A DNA stretch of 64,000 nt from Odontocerum albicorne (taxonomy: Eukaryota > Arthropoda > Insecta > Trichoptera > Odontoceridae). The stretch spans positions 36,093,789 through 36,157,788 of the forward strand of contig OX463847.1 of assembly GCA_949825065.1 (NCBI GenBank). Direction: 5' to 3'. The notes under the pieces are model-generated. The model ran no database searches, was not told the origin of the DNA, and saw only the letters and a list, made by a program, of their open reading frames with translations. Position numbers and translations under genes: made by a program. Positions 34,041 to 45,274 of the stretch are shown one piece after another (the first letter of the stretch is position 1; each line of letters starts with the position of its first letter).

Positions 34041-34392
34041 GGCCAAGATCCACTATGAATTAATACTAATTACAAACATTTAATTTCAGGTATAAAAAAA
34101 ATCGAAAATCCAATTATTGAATACCCCATCCCTAGCCAATGCAGACTAACGTAGTGACTTTTGACAAACGTCACCAAATATTATTTGATTTTAACAAACT
34201 GCCATATTTTTGCTAATTTGTAACAAGATGTATTAATTTGTCATTATTATTAGTTTTTTGTAATGTATTTACCTAAATAACTTGCTATTTATTAGAATTG
34301 AGGCTTATATTAAAGTTGATAAAATAATTCAAATTACTGAACGTCGTTACAAGGTTGTATTGGGGCAAATTTGTGAACTGTCACAGGAACCG
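33687..34392. mobile_element. Probable longer relative of the 14317 MITE
   Basis: The right part (34257-34392) matches the loop and right arm of the MITE at 14317-14538 (acttgctatttattagaatt, tattggggcaaatttgtgaa). The left end ggttcctgtgacgtttgaaa is an approximate inverted counterpart of the right end (ctgtcacaggaacc). A second inner inverted pair is gggatggggta / taccccatccc. An L-F tail is nested inside. Confidence 0.5.
33855..34040 (+). mobile_element. L-F LINE 3' end, short insertion
   Basis: Only the last ~170 bp of L-F are present: atttcgtggggatggatagt, tctggttggttggaagagat, ggcaataagcccgccag, then (AAAT)n. This shows the LINE's own end: it carries the SINE-1 tail and terminates in a short tandem repeat. 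Confidence 0.82.
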
Positions 34393-34394
34393 TG

Positions 34395-35009
34395 CTACAA
34401 TTTCTTAAGTTAGTAATATTAACTAAATGTTTGATGTGTTAATTTTTACTATATCTATTGGTTTATATTGCTAGACAAAGTTATTATACTCGTTTGGTTT
34501 ATTTTTATTTTTTTTTTGAGATTGGGGTGGGGGTGAACTTTTTTAGACAAAGAGAAAATATTATAGAAAACCTTGAAGCCATTTTAAGCAGTCTGCCTCA
34601 GGCCACTTACTCATTTCTTATGTATTATACTAATACTTTGGTATTCAGAACATTGCTTCTCTGCATTGTACGATTTTGAGCGTTCCTTCCCTTTTCCCAA
34701 TTTCTCCACGTTGACCAGCACATTGTTTATGTAGTGATGTCTGGGTCTATCCAAAGGTCGTGTTCCACTTGAATTTACGTTGTGTACATTTTAGATTCAT
34801 GCCCAGCATACATGACCAAACCGTGCTTGTCGACTATATTTGATTAAGCTTGTAAGGTATGGTTATATGATTTGATTGCCATCTAACTATAAGGTGGTTT
34901 CTAATCGTCACTAAATAAAGTTCGGTTATTGAGCTATTAGAGTGAGTTACAACTCGAATGGACATAAAAACTAATATTGAACCAGTAAATGTTATATTAT
35001 ACGTGTATA
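34395..35009. other. Nothing recognised
   Basis: One plus-strand frame (34458-34679) has no known motif. Confidence 0.35.
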
Positions 35010-35011
35010 TA

Positions 35012-36287
35012 TTGGGTTGATGCAAAAGTAATGATCGTTTTTTACATATACAATTAAACATTTTTTTTTAGATTTGTAATATTTATTTAATCAATTATAT
35101 AATTTCCATCAGTTCTTATAACCTTCTCCCATCTTTCTATCAACTTATTAGTGTAAAATTCCGTGGATTTTGTTGCGAAAAATGTAGTAAGGGATGTTTT
35201 TACCTGCTCTATTGTATCAAATTTTTTATCATTTAAAATTTTTTGCAGCGATCGTAATAAATGAAAATCGGAAGGAGCAAGATCTGGACAATACGGTGGA
35301 TGCTTGATAACATCCCAATTCAACTAATTTAGCTTGTGTTGGGTCATCAAAGCCACATGTGGTCACGCGTTGTCGGGATGAAACACTACCCCTTTTCTGT
35401 TTACCAATTCTGGTCTATCCTTTTGAAGGGCGATGTTCAATTTGGATAATTGCTGACAATATCGTTCTGTTGTAATTGTCTGATTGCGTTCTAAGAGTTC
35501 AAAATACACAATACCCTTACAATTCCACCAAACACAAAGCATTACTTTTTTTTATGGATTTCGGCCTTCGAAGTTGTTAATGGGGCTTGTCCAGGTATAG
35601 CCCAATGTCTTTTTCTTGTCACGTTGTTGTACACGACCCATTTCTCATCTCCTGTTACCAAACGATGCAAAAAAGGTTCATGTTTTTGTCTCGCACTCAA
35701 AGCAAAGCACGTTGAAACATGATCCAATAAATTGGCAGCCGACAATTGATGAGGTATCCAAACGTTGTACCGCGAAACCATCCCCATACGCTTCAAATGT
35801 CTTAATACGGTTGTTTGGTTGACTCCCATCATCGACGCGATCTCCCTGGTGGTTAGACGTGGATTTGTGTCAATTATGACTTTTAACTTGTTGTCATCAG
35901 ACTTCAATGGCCGCCCGGTACGTGGTTTATCAAATAGTGAAAAATCCTCAGATCGGAATTTTGTAAACCATCTTCGTACCTGTCGAACTTTGATGACATC
36001 TGCTCCATACATGTCGCAAATGTTTTTGGTTGCCACACTCGCGGTATTGTCTTTACGGAATTCATAAAGTAAACAATGACGTAAATGCACTTTATCGACC
36101 GACATTTTGAAAAAATACAAGGGCTTTTCACTGTACTCTGGCCAGGCCAAAACTGAATAGAAAGTAGTGGGAAAGCATCCTTTATACAATGGAATCATTT
36201 AAAAGAAGATACTATTCATCATTTCTTACCTGGGATTTTTTTTACCTGGGATCATAAAAAACGATCATTACTTTTGCATCAACCCAA
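35012..36287 (-). mobile_element. mariner element, nearly complete
   Basis: The 1276-bp element has apparently perfect termini TTGGGTTGATGCAAAAGTAA on both ends, flanked by TA (35010-35011 and 36288-36289). It encodes one transposase with few lesions. Its termini differ from those of the element at 24473, so this is a separate mariner lineage and, judging by the termini, a more recent arrival. Confidence 0.95.
35087..36105 (-). pseudogene. mariner transposase, one frameshift and two stops
   Basis: The start ATG at 36105 gives MSVDKVHLRHCLLYEFRK. The HTH region CDMYGADVIKVRQVRRWF is followed by RTGRPLKSDDNKLKVII. The first catalytic Asp lies in TGDEKWVVYNNVTRKRHW. An A-run near 35550 has apparently lost one base and shifts the frame (1019 nt from ATG to stop instead of a multiple of 3). 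In the second frame come LCVWWNCKGIVYFELL, then HPDNA followed by a TGA and PHVALMT, a TAG soon after, and PPYCPDLAPSDFHLL. The last two Asp are 34 residues apart (D,D34D). The end is IRTDGNYIID. The plus-strand frames over it are shadows. Confidence 0.93.
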
Positions 36288-36289
36288 TA

Positions 36290-37915
36290 TTTCCTCTACG
36301 TTTAAACACCTCTCAATAATATACGTATACTTCAATTACTAGAACTTTTCACCTTTCTTTAAAATTTCATTCACTTGGTCGAATTATACTTTCTTGGTTT
36401 TATTTAACGACGTACCCCTCACCTTTATACTATATTATGATTAAATTAATTTTGTCATCTATTAGTTTATGTGCAAACTGACTTTTTAAATATTTCTTGG
36501 CATATTTGTACTTTTATTTACATGTATTTAGTCAAACCTTGTTTTCTATGCCACACCTGTCATTCGTGTCATCATTGTATAAATGTTTGTCAAAGTTTCA
36601 TCATCCATTCATCCACTCATTTCTCTTAACTTGTTCCAAATTAGGTAAGAAGTATTGTATGATGTATTGATAGAATAAATACACAGTTGCTTCAGTAGAG
36701 TGTTAAACGATTTGATCATTCGATCTTTGTGTAACTATTTTTATATCACATGTATTCTTCTTTGTGGGAATGGTTTCATTGCCCAGGATGCTTTGCTGGT
36801 TGAAAAGCCTTTACAAATGTTCAAAACCTTGAATGGTCTGGCAATCTGCAATATGTGACCAAACTATGCGTTAATGATGTGCTCTTCACATCTATAAAGT
36901 AATACTGAAGCCAGTATAGTTTATATATCTGGATTATTGATACAAAGCGAGATACATTAACAAACTGTGCTTGCGTTTTAGAGAAGAATTGCGCCAGGGA
37001 TTTGGGAGAGTAAGCGGGAATGGAAATTAATGTATTCGTTACAATCACGAGCTTTATGACCTTTATACACCTAATAACGTACAAGTTATGAACATAGCAA
37101 AGACAAAACGCGATCAGCAAAGAGGGTCTCCTGGTCAACTTCAATGGTCGAAATGGTGTTGAATTACGACCCTACCTCAGATGATATACCAGATCCAGGA
37201 CACGTATACAGTCAAATTAGGAATTAGGAAGAATTGTTGAAAACCGAAGCGTGGTGCGTGAAGGGGTTCACTCGGGGCTGTTGCTACACTGGTTAGTGCC
37301 CTCTGGACATGCAGTAAACTGATATCGCTTGAGCAAATACACAGGGTAATGTTGACCTTTTTTGTAAATAGTAGACCTTGTAGCACTTCCCCTACATTGC
37401 ATGCATATAGATAGCATAAAGGCTTTAGGAGTCTTCGTAAGTTCACATTTGTGTTACGTAATAATGTAGATACTTTTATAATGATTCTTGGCTACTTAAT
37501 AATGTTTGAAAAATAAATGTTTGACGCTGATCAATTTGGTTTTGTTGATAAAAGGTATGTTAGTCTGGTATCCATTAGGTGTACTATTTGAGAATTATTT
37601 ATTCCTAATAATAAGGCACGATGGTAAGGCATGTGAAAGTATAACTGTGATTGTCTTTAAATAAATCTTTTTATATTTTCACACCTTTGAGATAAACAGT
37701 TTTGGCTGATCATATTAGATGAATCGGTAGGTTAATGAATATTTTTTTATGATACTCGTAATACAAAAAAATAAAATTAATATAATTGGCTCAAATCATT
37801 TTGAGTAAGATACATACTATGTTTTGAGTTTCGTTTCATTCAAATTCTACATTATTTAAGATTTTTGTTTCATTCCGGAAACGAATTTAACTCATCATTT
37901 TGTTAAAAAAAACAA
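36290..37915. other. Unassigned stretch, possibly a decayed element
   Basis: Two minus-strand frames (36821-37144, 37177-37446) lie in sequence less AT-rich than its surroundings. Neither has a motif I can place. The rest is AT-rich. One TACTCGTA is at 37753-37760. Confidence 0.3.
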
Positions 37916-37919
37916 CTCC

Positions 37920-38040
37920 AAGATAACATTTTAATTGAAAACCAAATTGGATTTTTTTTAAATCTGGGTTTCAATGGGAATCGAGCCCATAACTCTCAGG
38001 TTGGGAGACATGTGTTTTATCAACTAGGCCGTCTATAACA
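37920..38040 (-). mobile_element. SINE-1 head and body fragment
   Basis: Minus-strand head with ggcctagttgataaaacaca, box B tatgggctcgattcccattg and the body start are present. The tail is missing. Confidence 0.7.
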
Positions 38041-38309
38041 AAATCGAGGTGCAGCCAAGATGATAGTATACAAAAAAAAATCGCAAAAATATATAAGATT
38101 TTCAGCTGAGTGTTTAAGACAAATATGTGATTACGAAATGGGACCACTTTGGCATAGGTCTTGCCTAGTGAAATGGTTCCCTATATCCTCAAAAATGAGG
38201 GGTTTCAGTATTTTTACGTTTAAAAGCGATATTTAAGTTTTCGTTTAAAAGTGAACATTGCAATTTATTTTTATCAAACACTGTTTATTCCACTTTTTTG
38301 TGACGGTAT

Positions 38310-38613
38310 AACCCTACCGGTTCCAAGGCTTTCACCTCATCTTCAGGGGAGCGCAAACAAGACTAAATGCTGTTCGAACTGGTACCGATATACACGCTTC
38401 AACGGTTGGTGGCTGGGGGGTGAGGGAGGCACGGAAGAATTTCGGCCAAGAGCGGAGAGGTTTTGGGAAATAACTGTTCAACAGATGTTCCGATCGGTGT
38501 ACTGACTTAGAAATTTCTAGGGCCTCTAATCTGTCCAATTTATTTCCGTTACCACTGATATGTAAGAATTTGGCATCATCGATAGAAAAAGTATGATTCT
38601 CACGGTGACACAT
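38310..38613 (-). pseudogene. Possible Penelope-like element C-terminus
   Basis: The minus-strand frame includes NHTFSIDDAKFLHISGNGNK and LDRLEALEISKSVHRSEHLL. The order H-x-F..A..L, then K-L-D-x-L-E-A-L-E-I, resembles the end of the GIY-YIG endonuclease of Penelope-like retroelements. Beyond the stop comes cctgaagatgaggtgaaagc and then gtggaataaacagtg, like the untranslated end of such elements. The identification rests on remembered motif patterns. No RT was found next to it. Confidence 0.45.
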
Positions 38614-38619
38614 AAAAAA

Positions 38620-39205
38620 AACATAAAAGTGAACATTTTAAACGATGTGTTGTGGATAGTAAAAATACTTCGAAAAATAATTGAAAGGGAAGTAAAAAAA
38701 AATATATTTGTTCGCATTCTTACCTCTATTTCTGTTAGCATATCTAATGTGATATTATACAGCATACTTGGAGATTTTATTTATTAAATATATTTTATGT
38801 ATTTAATACTTACAAATTATCAAATTAATGTTACACATTAAATAGTACAAGAATGAATAAGCTAAAAATATAAATAAATCACTCACCATTATTTCTTGAT
38901 ATCTTCGATATTTCGTTAGTCTTCGATATTAGTTATCATAAACAAACAAATAAATAAATGATAACGTTAACCAAAAGGTAACTTAAACTCAAATCATATT
39001 GCAATGTCTTACGTAAAAAAATCCATTCAATTTTACAATTAATTACTCACAGTCGTAATAAAATTTTAATTCCAAAGAGTATAAAAGAAACACCATTCTT
39101 ATAGCTTTTAAGTTAAAAATAATTAAAAAAAAGTGAGTTTATTTAAAAAAAGAAGTATATAATATATTTAAGTACAAAAATGTAAGTATTTTTTTTACAA
39201 ATTTT
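38620..39205. other. AT-rich stretch, nothing recognised
   Basis: No assignable content. Confidence 0.4.
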
Positions 39206-39209
39206 AAGC

Positions 39210-39425
39210 ATATATCGATAAAAAAATTGAGGCGTTTGACAGTTCGATATTTTGTAAATTGGCGCCCTAAAAAAGACGAACTTCGGTTCTGTTCGAAATT
39301 TAAATAGTTGCACACGCTCGTCAACCTAGCGGACGTCACTCGCCGAGCGCGCCTGAGAACACACTGGCAATATTTGGCGGGAGAACCGACAGCTGACTGC
39401 GGATCTCTTAATTTTCTTCAGACGT
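39210..39425. promoter_or_regulatory. Candidate promoter with DRE and E2F-like sites
   Basis: A GC-richer patch in AT-rich DNA holds TATCGATA (39213-39220), the DREF-binding DRE of insect proliferation genes. It also has TTGGCGCC (39259-39266) and TTTGGCGGGAG (39373-39383), which fit E2F sites. Known insect replication-gene promoters combine these motifs. The stretch cgcacacgctcgtc-to-gcctgagaac between them is CpG-rich. A pyrimidine run ending ttttcttcag at 39410-39421 could be a splice acceptor. No flanking frame was identified, so the gene and its direction are unknown. Confidence 0.4.
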
Positions 39426-39722
39426 ACAAAACATTGCTTATTTATTTTTATTTAAATCAATCATTAATATTTAAATGTGTAAATAATTATGAATTATTTA
39501 AAAATCTTAGTTGTTTTTACAAACTATAAGTTTATAGTAACTCCCTAGTAGCGTTATGTAAATGTGTTATGATAATTAACAAAAATTAAAGGTTTTCTTA
39601 TGATTCAAAATTAAAGATGGAACTTAAAATATATTTTACGGTAAATGCGATAGAAATACGCGCCTTCCGTAAAATAGCAGATAAATATTGGGTAAAGGAT
39701 AACTGATAACTTAGAGATGGAT
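39426..39722. other. Nothing recognised
   Basis: AT-rich, no assignable coding sequence downstream of the promoter-like patch. Confidence 0.35.
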
Positions 39723-39724
39723 AT

Positions 39725-39955
39725 AGATGGCCTATGTGACTTAGATAGTAAGACGCCATTCCTCCAGCCCTGGGGTTACAGGTTCAGTTCCCGTAAGAAC
39801 CCAGTTTTTTTTAATAAGGCTTATGATCTAGTTTTCACTTAAGGTTTGTTTGACATGCTTCTGGTTAGTAAGAAGAGACTGCCATTTGGCGATAACGATA
39901 AGCCCCCCCCCCCCCCCCCCCCCCAGGTGATACTATAATCAATGAAACTGTAATA
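39725..39955 (+). mobile_element. SINE-1 with a poly-C tract in its tail
   Basis: Head atggcctatgtgacttagat, box B acaggttcagttcccgtaag, body atctagttttcacttaaggt, tail agagactgccatttggcgat. The conserved cc of the tail (ataaaCCcgccagg) is replaced by about 22 consecutive C (39903-39924). Confidence 0.82.
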
Positions 39956-40134
39956 CTATAATATATTACGATGTTGTATGTGGAATTAAGAAAGGGATCT
40001 TTAGATGTTTTGGTTTCATCAAATAAATGAGTTATGAAAAAGTGATGTAATAAATATAAATATCTAAAATGAATATAGAGCGAGGAAAAAAGACTGAGGA
40101 AGACATTAAAGGAGACAGTTGTAGAAATCTTAAG

Positions 40135-40285
40135 TGAGAGAATGATAAAATATTTTAAACAGGAGAGCATAAATGCGAGATGTATGGATGTGGACGAGTC
40201 GAAAGTTGTGTGCATGGATAGACAGGATTGCAGGATCAGTCCTCTCTGACTTCCCCAAAGAGACAGCGTCAAGGTATGTATGTAT
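40135..40285 (+). pseudogene. L-B LINE 3' end
   Basis: Residues ARCMDVDESKVVCMDRQD then a degenerate S-Y-P-x-x-D region and the tatgtatgtattt tail. It lies upstream of the fragment at 40395, so the two are separate copies. Confidence 0.65.
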
Positions 40286-40394
40286 TTATAATAAATGGAA
40301 AATTTTAAATATTGTGAAAAATATAAGTCTTAAATATTTATTTACAAAAAGTTTTTTAGCAGTGTTATTATCCCAAGGTCAACAAAGCTTGTAA

Positions 40395-40720
40395 CGGTAG
40401 AAAACAAAGTAAACGGGACACTAAAATTTAAATACTCGAACCGGACAGCATCAAAATCAGCGAAGATAGTATATTGTTGCCAACTTTGATGTATGGAAGT
40501 GAAACGTAAAAAAGACCGAGGAGCCAAATAAATGCTGTAGAAATGCGTGCATTGAGAATAACACAAGGAGTAGAAACGTAGAGTCAGAAAAATGGTAGAT
40601 GTTATTTGAGAAGGTGTATGGATGTAGAAGAGGCTAATTAATGTTTGAAAGAAACAATGGCAGGTAGTAAGATGAATCAAAGATCAGGCAATGTAAGATA
40701 CATGTATGTATGAAGAGACG
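40395..40720 (+). pseudogene. L-B LINE RT C-terminal fragment
   Basis: LLPTLMYGSET followed by a stop and KTEEPNKC, then AIEN/TQGVE-type residues, matches the YGSETW..MRxLR..G region of the family. Multiple stops. Confidence 0.6.
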
Positions 40721-41084
40721 AATGAAGGTGACGTCATAAAAAAGTATCGTGCTTTGACCTTTCTGCTTATCTTGACAAAAGCACGGTGTGATTGTAGGTG
40801 TGCGCACATCATTTTTATACATGACGGTGGTAAAAAAAATATGCTGAAAGAAAATTTAATCACTTATCAAAAAAAATTACTTTACCTTTGTGGAACTCCA
40901 CATTAAAAATCATGAGCAAGAGATTATTTTGTTATTTCATAATACGTGAAATAGCAAAATAATTTCTTGTTAAAATTAATATATATTTTAAAAACATGTT
41001 TGGCATATTGTAGATTTGGAGAATATTGAAAGACTTTCGAAAACACGTAAAAAATAATCCTAACGTTCTTTTTGCATGTTGTTA

Positions 41085-41315
41085 GAAAGAATTATGAAAG
41101 TCTGAAAAAGTTGGAGATCACGGGAACAGTTGAGGGCAGGTGAGCAAGCGGAAGGTTTCCTAAGAGATGGACGGATCAAATAAAGGATTTAACGGGATCC
41201 TCTTTAAAAGCTGCATTCAGCATACCACAGGAGACAAGTGGTGCACCAAATTCGAGATACAGCAGAGGACCACGAGGTTCACCATTGAGCAAGTGATGAA
41301 GGAAAAGTAAAATTT
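41085..41315 (+). pseudogene. LINE C-terminal relic (another family)
   Basis: Residues ENYESLKKLEITGTVEGR, then GRFPKRWTDQIKDLTGSSLK and ETSGAPNSRYSRGP. The RGRxPxRWTDQIKxxTG block is typical of the end of some arthropod LINE proteins, distinct from L-B, L-C and L-D by its tail. Confidence 0.6.
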
Positions 41316-42445
41316 TAATGTAAAAATTTAAGCAACATGTCTAATTAAGATGCAATAGGAAACGACAATAGTTGGTGTCCCCTAACATTTAATAAAAAGG
41401 ATAATCTCAGTAGGTACACACGTTATACACGTTTGATTAATAAAATAGAGAAACTGAGTAGAATTTTAATCCATGTTACTTTCATTTATCATGTATGTGT
41501 GTACTTACAATTTCGTTGCATCATACAATTTTTTGTAAACCATAGGCCGCTAACTACCGCCGTAAAATGTTTATCATTACGTTTAATCGCATAATCAGAA
41601 TGTGAAATTCAAGTGAAAATCTGTTAAATTTTATCACACTCTCGTGTTCTGCAATTGGGTATGAAATTCAAATATCGAACAACATTATATCATCTAATCT
41701 ACAACACATTAAATATTTATTCAAACTGATGTGTAGTTATTATAAAATCAGAATGTGATTTTGTAATGATAATGTAACATTTTATAATATTCTCGTGGTA
41801 CCCTAAATGAGGAATTCAAAAATATGTGTTCGAAATAATCTCTATGAGCATCACTCGACACTGGCGTATACTCCTTCACGTTCACGGCCATTATTCAAAG
41901 AGAGAGAGAGAGAGAGAGAATCTCTATGAGCAATTTTCAACTGTCGATGACTAGATAATGATAACTCGTCTACGTAGAATGTGAACAATGTTTTGTACAA
42001 AAATAAACCCTTGGACTCACAGACAATTTATGGAATATTTGACTAAATTTATATCATTTAGAGTTGTTGTAACAACTTCACTGTGGAACAAAACATTTTG
42101 CGGGGTAGGCCTGCAAGGAACGTGTAACATGACAAACTGAGTTGGTTTTAAAAAGTTTCTTCTAGTATCGCGAGATTGTGATAAAATATGCCATCGAGGT
42201 AGAGAAGTTGCAAACAGAAAAAAAAACTCCTATGTGAATATACTCGTACATACTCGTAAATACAACGAAAGGAGATTTGATGGATCTCTTAAAAACCTAT
42301 CAAATTCCATATCTAAATTGAATGCATGTAAAAATATGCTGGCAGACAGGCAAGATATAATGAAAAGATAGAAAGAGTAATTTCAAAACCTTTGCCAACC
42401 AAGGCGAAGTATATCCTGTAGATCCTTTCTTCATATTCTATTCTG
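41316..42445. other. AT-rich stretch with an (AG)n tract
   Basis: (AG)n runs at about 41899-41919 and is flanked by the direct repeat aatctctatgagca (41837 and 41918). Two TACTCGTA octamers 10 bp apart lie at 42241 and 42251. Nothing else was recognised. Confidence 0.45.
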
Positions 42446-42447
42446 TA

Positions 42448-42672
42448 CAGCATTGTTTCTCAATTTTTTTTGCCTCGCAGCACCCCAAAAGAAAGAAAAA
42501 ATATCATTTCGCAAAATTCATTGTATTAATTCCACGTGTTCGTTTTTCTTAGAAAATGTGTAATTTTCTTTTTATATATGATACATAAATTTTTATTTTC
42601 GCGATATCTTGATAAATTAACCGCGCCTCCCGGGGGCCTCGATCCGCAGATTGAGAAACGATGTTATATATG
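42448..42672. mobile_element. hAT-like MITE, decayed
   Basis: The left end acagcattgtttctcaattt and right end (reverse strand) aacatcgtttctcaatctgc are inverted and hAT-like (GTTTCTCAA). Both are followed by G/C-rich blocks (cctcgcagcacccc; ggatcgaggcccccggg). No matching 8-bp flank was found. Confidence 0.55.
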
Positions 42673-42864
42673 TTATAATATTTACCACCAACAATGTCAA
42701 GATATCCAAGCTATAAACGCTTTAAGAGTTACAAAGCTCCTGAAATTATATTTTCAGGAATGGAACAAAGGAGCTCACTGTGGCAAGTGGTGCGTCTTTA
42801 AGTTTACTAGTTCATTGAGATGCCAATGAGTCTTTTCGTATGGTGCCAATGAGGTTTTTCATAT

Positions 42865-43105
42865 AGTGCCCTTCAAAACTGAGTAGACGTGTTAATGCCA
42901 AAGATATAAAGATTGTCTCCGCGAATTGTTGAACATGTGTGTGACGCCTAAGAACCGAGAGCAGGCGGCTTTGGATTGTGCAGATGGAGAGATGTTTGTT
43001 GTCAGGCCGGTGGTGCTGCAGCTAGAGTGGAATTACCTGAAAGCTGAAAATATGCGACAATGTGTCCGGGTTGCTTACATAATATTCATAGAAGTTTGAC
43101 ATCTG
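42865..43105 (+). pseudogene. L-C LINE relic
   Basis: Residues DCLRELLNMCVTPKNREQAA, and LKAENMRQC after a gap, align in order with SLRESLTLCGAPEDWEQVA and LRAANMRQH of the copy at 17425-17935. The finger is not visible. Confidence 0.6.
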
Positions 43106-43109
43106 CGCT

Positions 43110-44690
43110 AGAGTATGTGCTTCGGGGATTGCATTGTTCTTCCACAAAAAGACTTATGCCAGACCTGTAGCAGTTCTACGAGTATAACCCATTTTGCAAG
43201 CAGTTTGAATTGCGAGGGGTTACTTAACTTTGAGGCTTAGCAACGACGATTACCCTTCAAAACTACCGAAGTGGTGATGCTAAGACACACTATTATTGTT
43301 GCCTCTATTAATCGATCCTCGGGATTACAACCAATATGTGTCAACAATTCTTTCGCACTTAGAAAATCAAGCGTGTTCCTAATTTGGCTATGGAAGTCGC
43401 TCAACAATCAGGCTGAAACTCATCGTTATAATTAAAAAGGTAATTATGTAATGTAATATAATGAGTGGTGAAATGTTAATGTAATTAATGAGTTGTGAAA
43501 AAATTACAAAGCTGAATATTATATACATATTTATCTGAAAATAATAGAAAGCTATGACGAGGAAAGCCGATGAAAGAATAGAAGGAAGAAAATGATGATA
43601 AATAATGCATACCGGAAAAGATAAACGAGGAAAAATTACTTATTATTATTGAATATAAATATTATTATTACCATAAAGTTAAAATTACTAAATAAATATT
43701 GAAAGCAATTTATCGGTTTTTTAACAAGTTTTTGATAAATTTATGGAGGTGATGGTGGGTGGGTTGTTATTTATTTTAAATCGATGTAGAACGCAGAGTG
43801 TTTAAATTAACGCAGTACGCAATTTTATTATATATATTCGCAAGTGGTCCATACTCTATCTCACAACTTATTAAGTTCGATTCGATCGATTCTATCTCAC
43901 AACTTATTAAGTCAATTAACATTTTCGACAAAGGAATGAAAACATAGTGGGTTAAAGACAAATGCACAATAAACTGAGGGCATGACAAATAATTCTGACA
44001 ATGAATTCTGATCCATATAATTTGAGAGTTAATTAGAAATACCTTAATTTTGTCTGTTTTGTTATTTTATATATGTATATATACAGATTATTTATACTTG
44101 CCATATATAAAAAAAGTCAATTTATCAGCGATATTCCACCAATAAATTTCTTAAATGTTTGAATTTAACGAATAACTAGATAATTGAATTATCAAAAATG
44201 ATTCAATAATTCTAAATTTTCAAGCACAAGATTTAAATCCAAACTGCAAAATTCTAATGAAACCGTTTTTAGCCGAACCTCTGAAATCTGGAATAGTTTC
44301 CTCGTACTATCGGTGATAAAACAGCGATAAAAAAGTCTTGCCAGGTGATAAAATAACGAGATTCTTTATTGCAGAGGCCCGCAAACTTTAAATGCATAAC
44401 AGCGTTTCCCTAAAGAAAAAACTTTTTCCACTATGATGAAAACTTTCCACACTTGCAACATTTGTTTTGATTAATTTTATTATATATATTTTTGATAACA
44501 ACTTAGCTATAGGCGGGATTGTTTTGGTATCAATAATAATTGCTATTATAATTAATATAACAACTGTTGGTGAAAGACAGTGTATTTAGTGTAATAAAAA
44601 ATATAATGCCAACATAAAGTGAAACTTATTTTCGAAGATATTTATTTACTCGTAAGTTGACTTTTGTTTTTTTTTTTTGTATAATATAGT
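43110..44690. other. AT-rich stretch with one short direct repeat
   Basis: tctatctcacaacttattaa occurs at about 43855 and 43890. No gene or element was assigned. Octamers lie at 43177 and 44647. Confidence 0.4.
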
Positions 44691-44696
44691 ACTATA

Positions 44697-45272
44697 TTAG
44701 CGTTTCGCTATCGAAGTTCTCCGGAACCCTAGGGTTCCGCAAGAAATCGCTAGGGGTTCCGCGAGAAATATTGATGAATAGGCTAATCATATGTAAAAGT
44801 ACTTTTGAGTTATTTTTGTGTTTAATATTATATATTATATAATAGTCTTAAACATGTTTTACCTTGATTTATTTAATGCCTTTTCAAAACTGTTAATATT
44901 CGATTACGTTATTGTAGTTGCTACTATCTGTTATCGTTTTATTTATTTAAAATATCATATACGATATTGGTTATTTTTTTGAGGTTTTCAGATATGTGGG
45001 TAATTTTTTGTGTGAATGAAAACCTCCGTATGATGTATTTTGAACAAGGATTTTGATTTCAGTTTGTTTGTATTTTCAATAAACTTATTTAATTTTTTGC
45101 TTAAGTTAGCTATCAGAAAAAAAATGTGACGTTTTCCTTATGAACTTGAAATTTATCAAAGATAATAAAATATATTAATAATGATACATAATGATTTTTG
45201 TTTAGAGGTTTCCTGAGATATAAATATTATTGCAAGGGTTCTGCAAGGGTTAAAAGATTGTGAAACGCCCTG
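44697..45272. mobile_element. Possible hAT-like non-autonomous element
   Basis: The left end contains agcgtttcgctatcgaagtt and two ggttccgc blocks. The right end (reverse strand) reads cagggcgtttcacaatcttt with aacccttgcagaacccttgc. The general layout (CAG..GTTTC, then GGTTCCGC) is hAT-like, but the arms are only weakly inverted and no target duplication was seen. Confidence 0.4.
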
Positions 45273-45274
45273 TT

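Noticed and set aside
35616..36067. Plus-strand ORFs opposite the mariner transposase
   Set aside because: Shadow frames of a clearly coding minus strand.
36821..37446. Host gene on the minus strand (107 and 89 aa frames)
   Set aside because: No motif, no start or splice context, different frames; could equally be an old retroelement.
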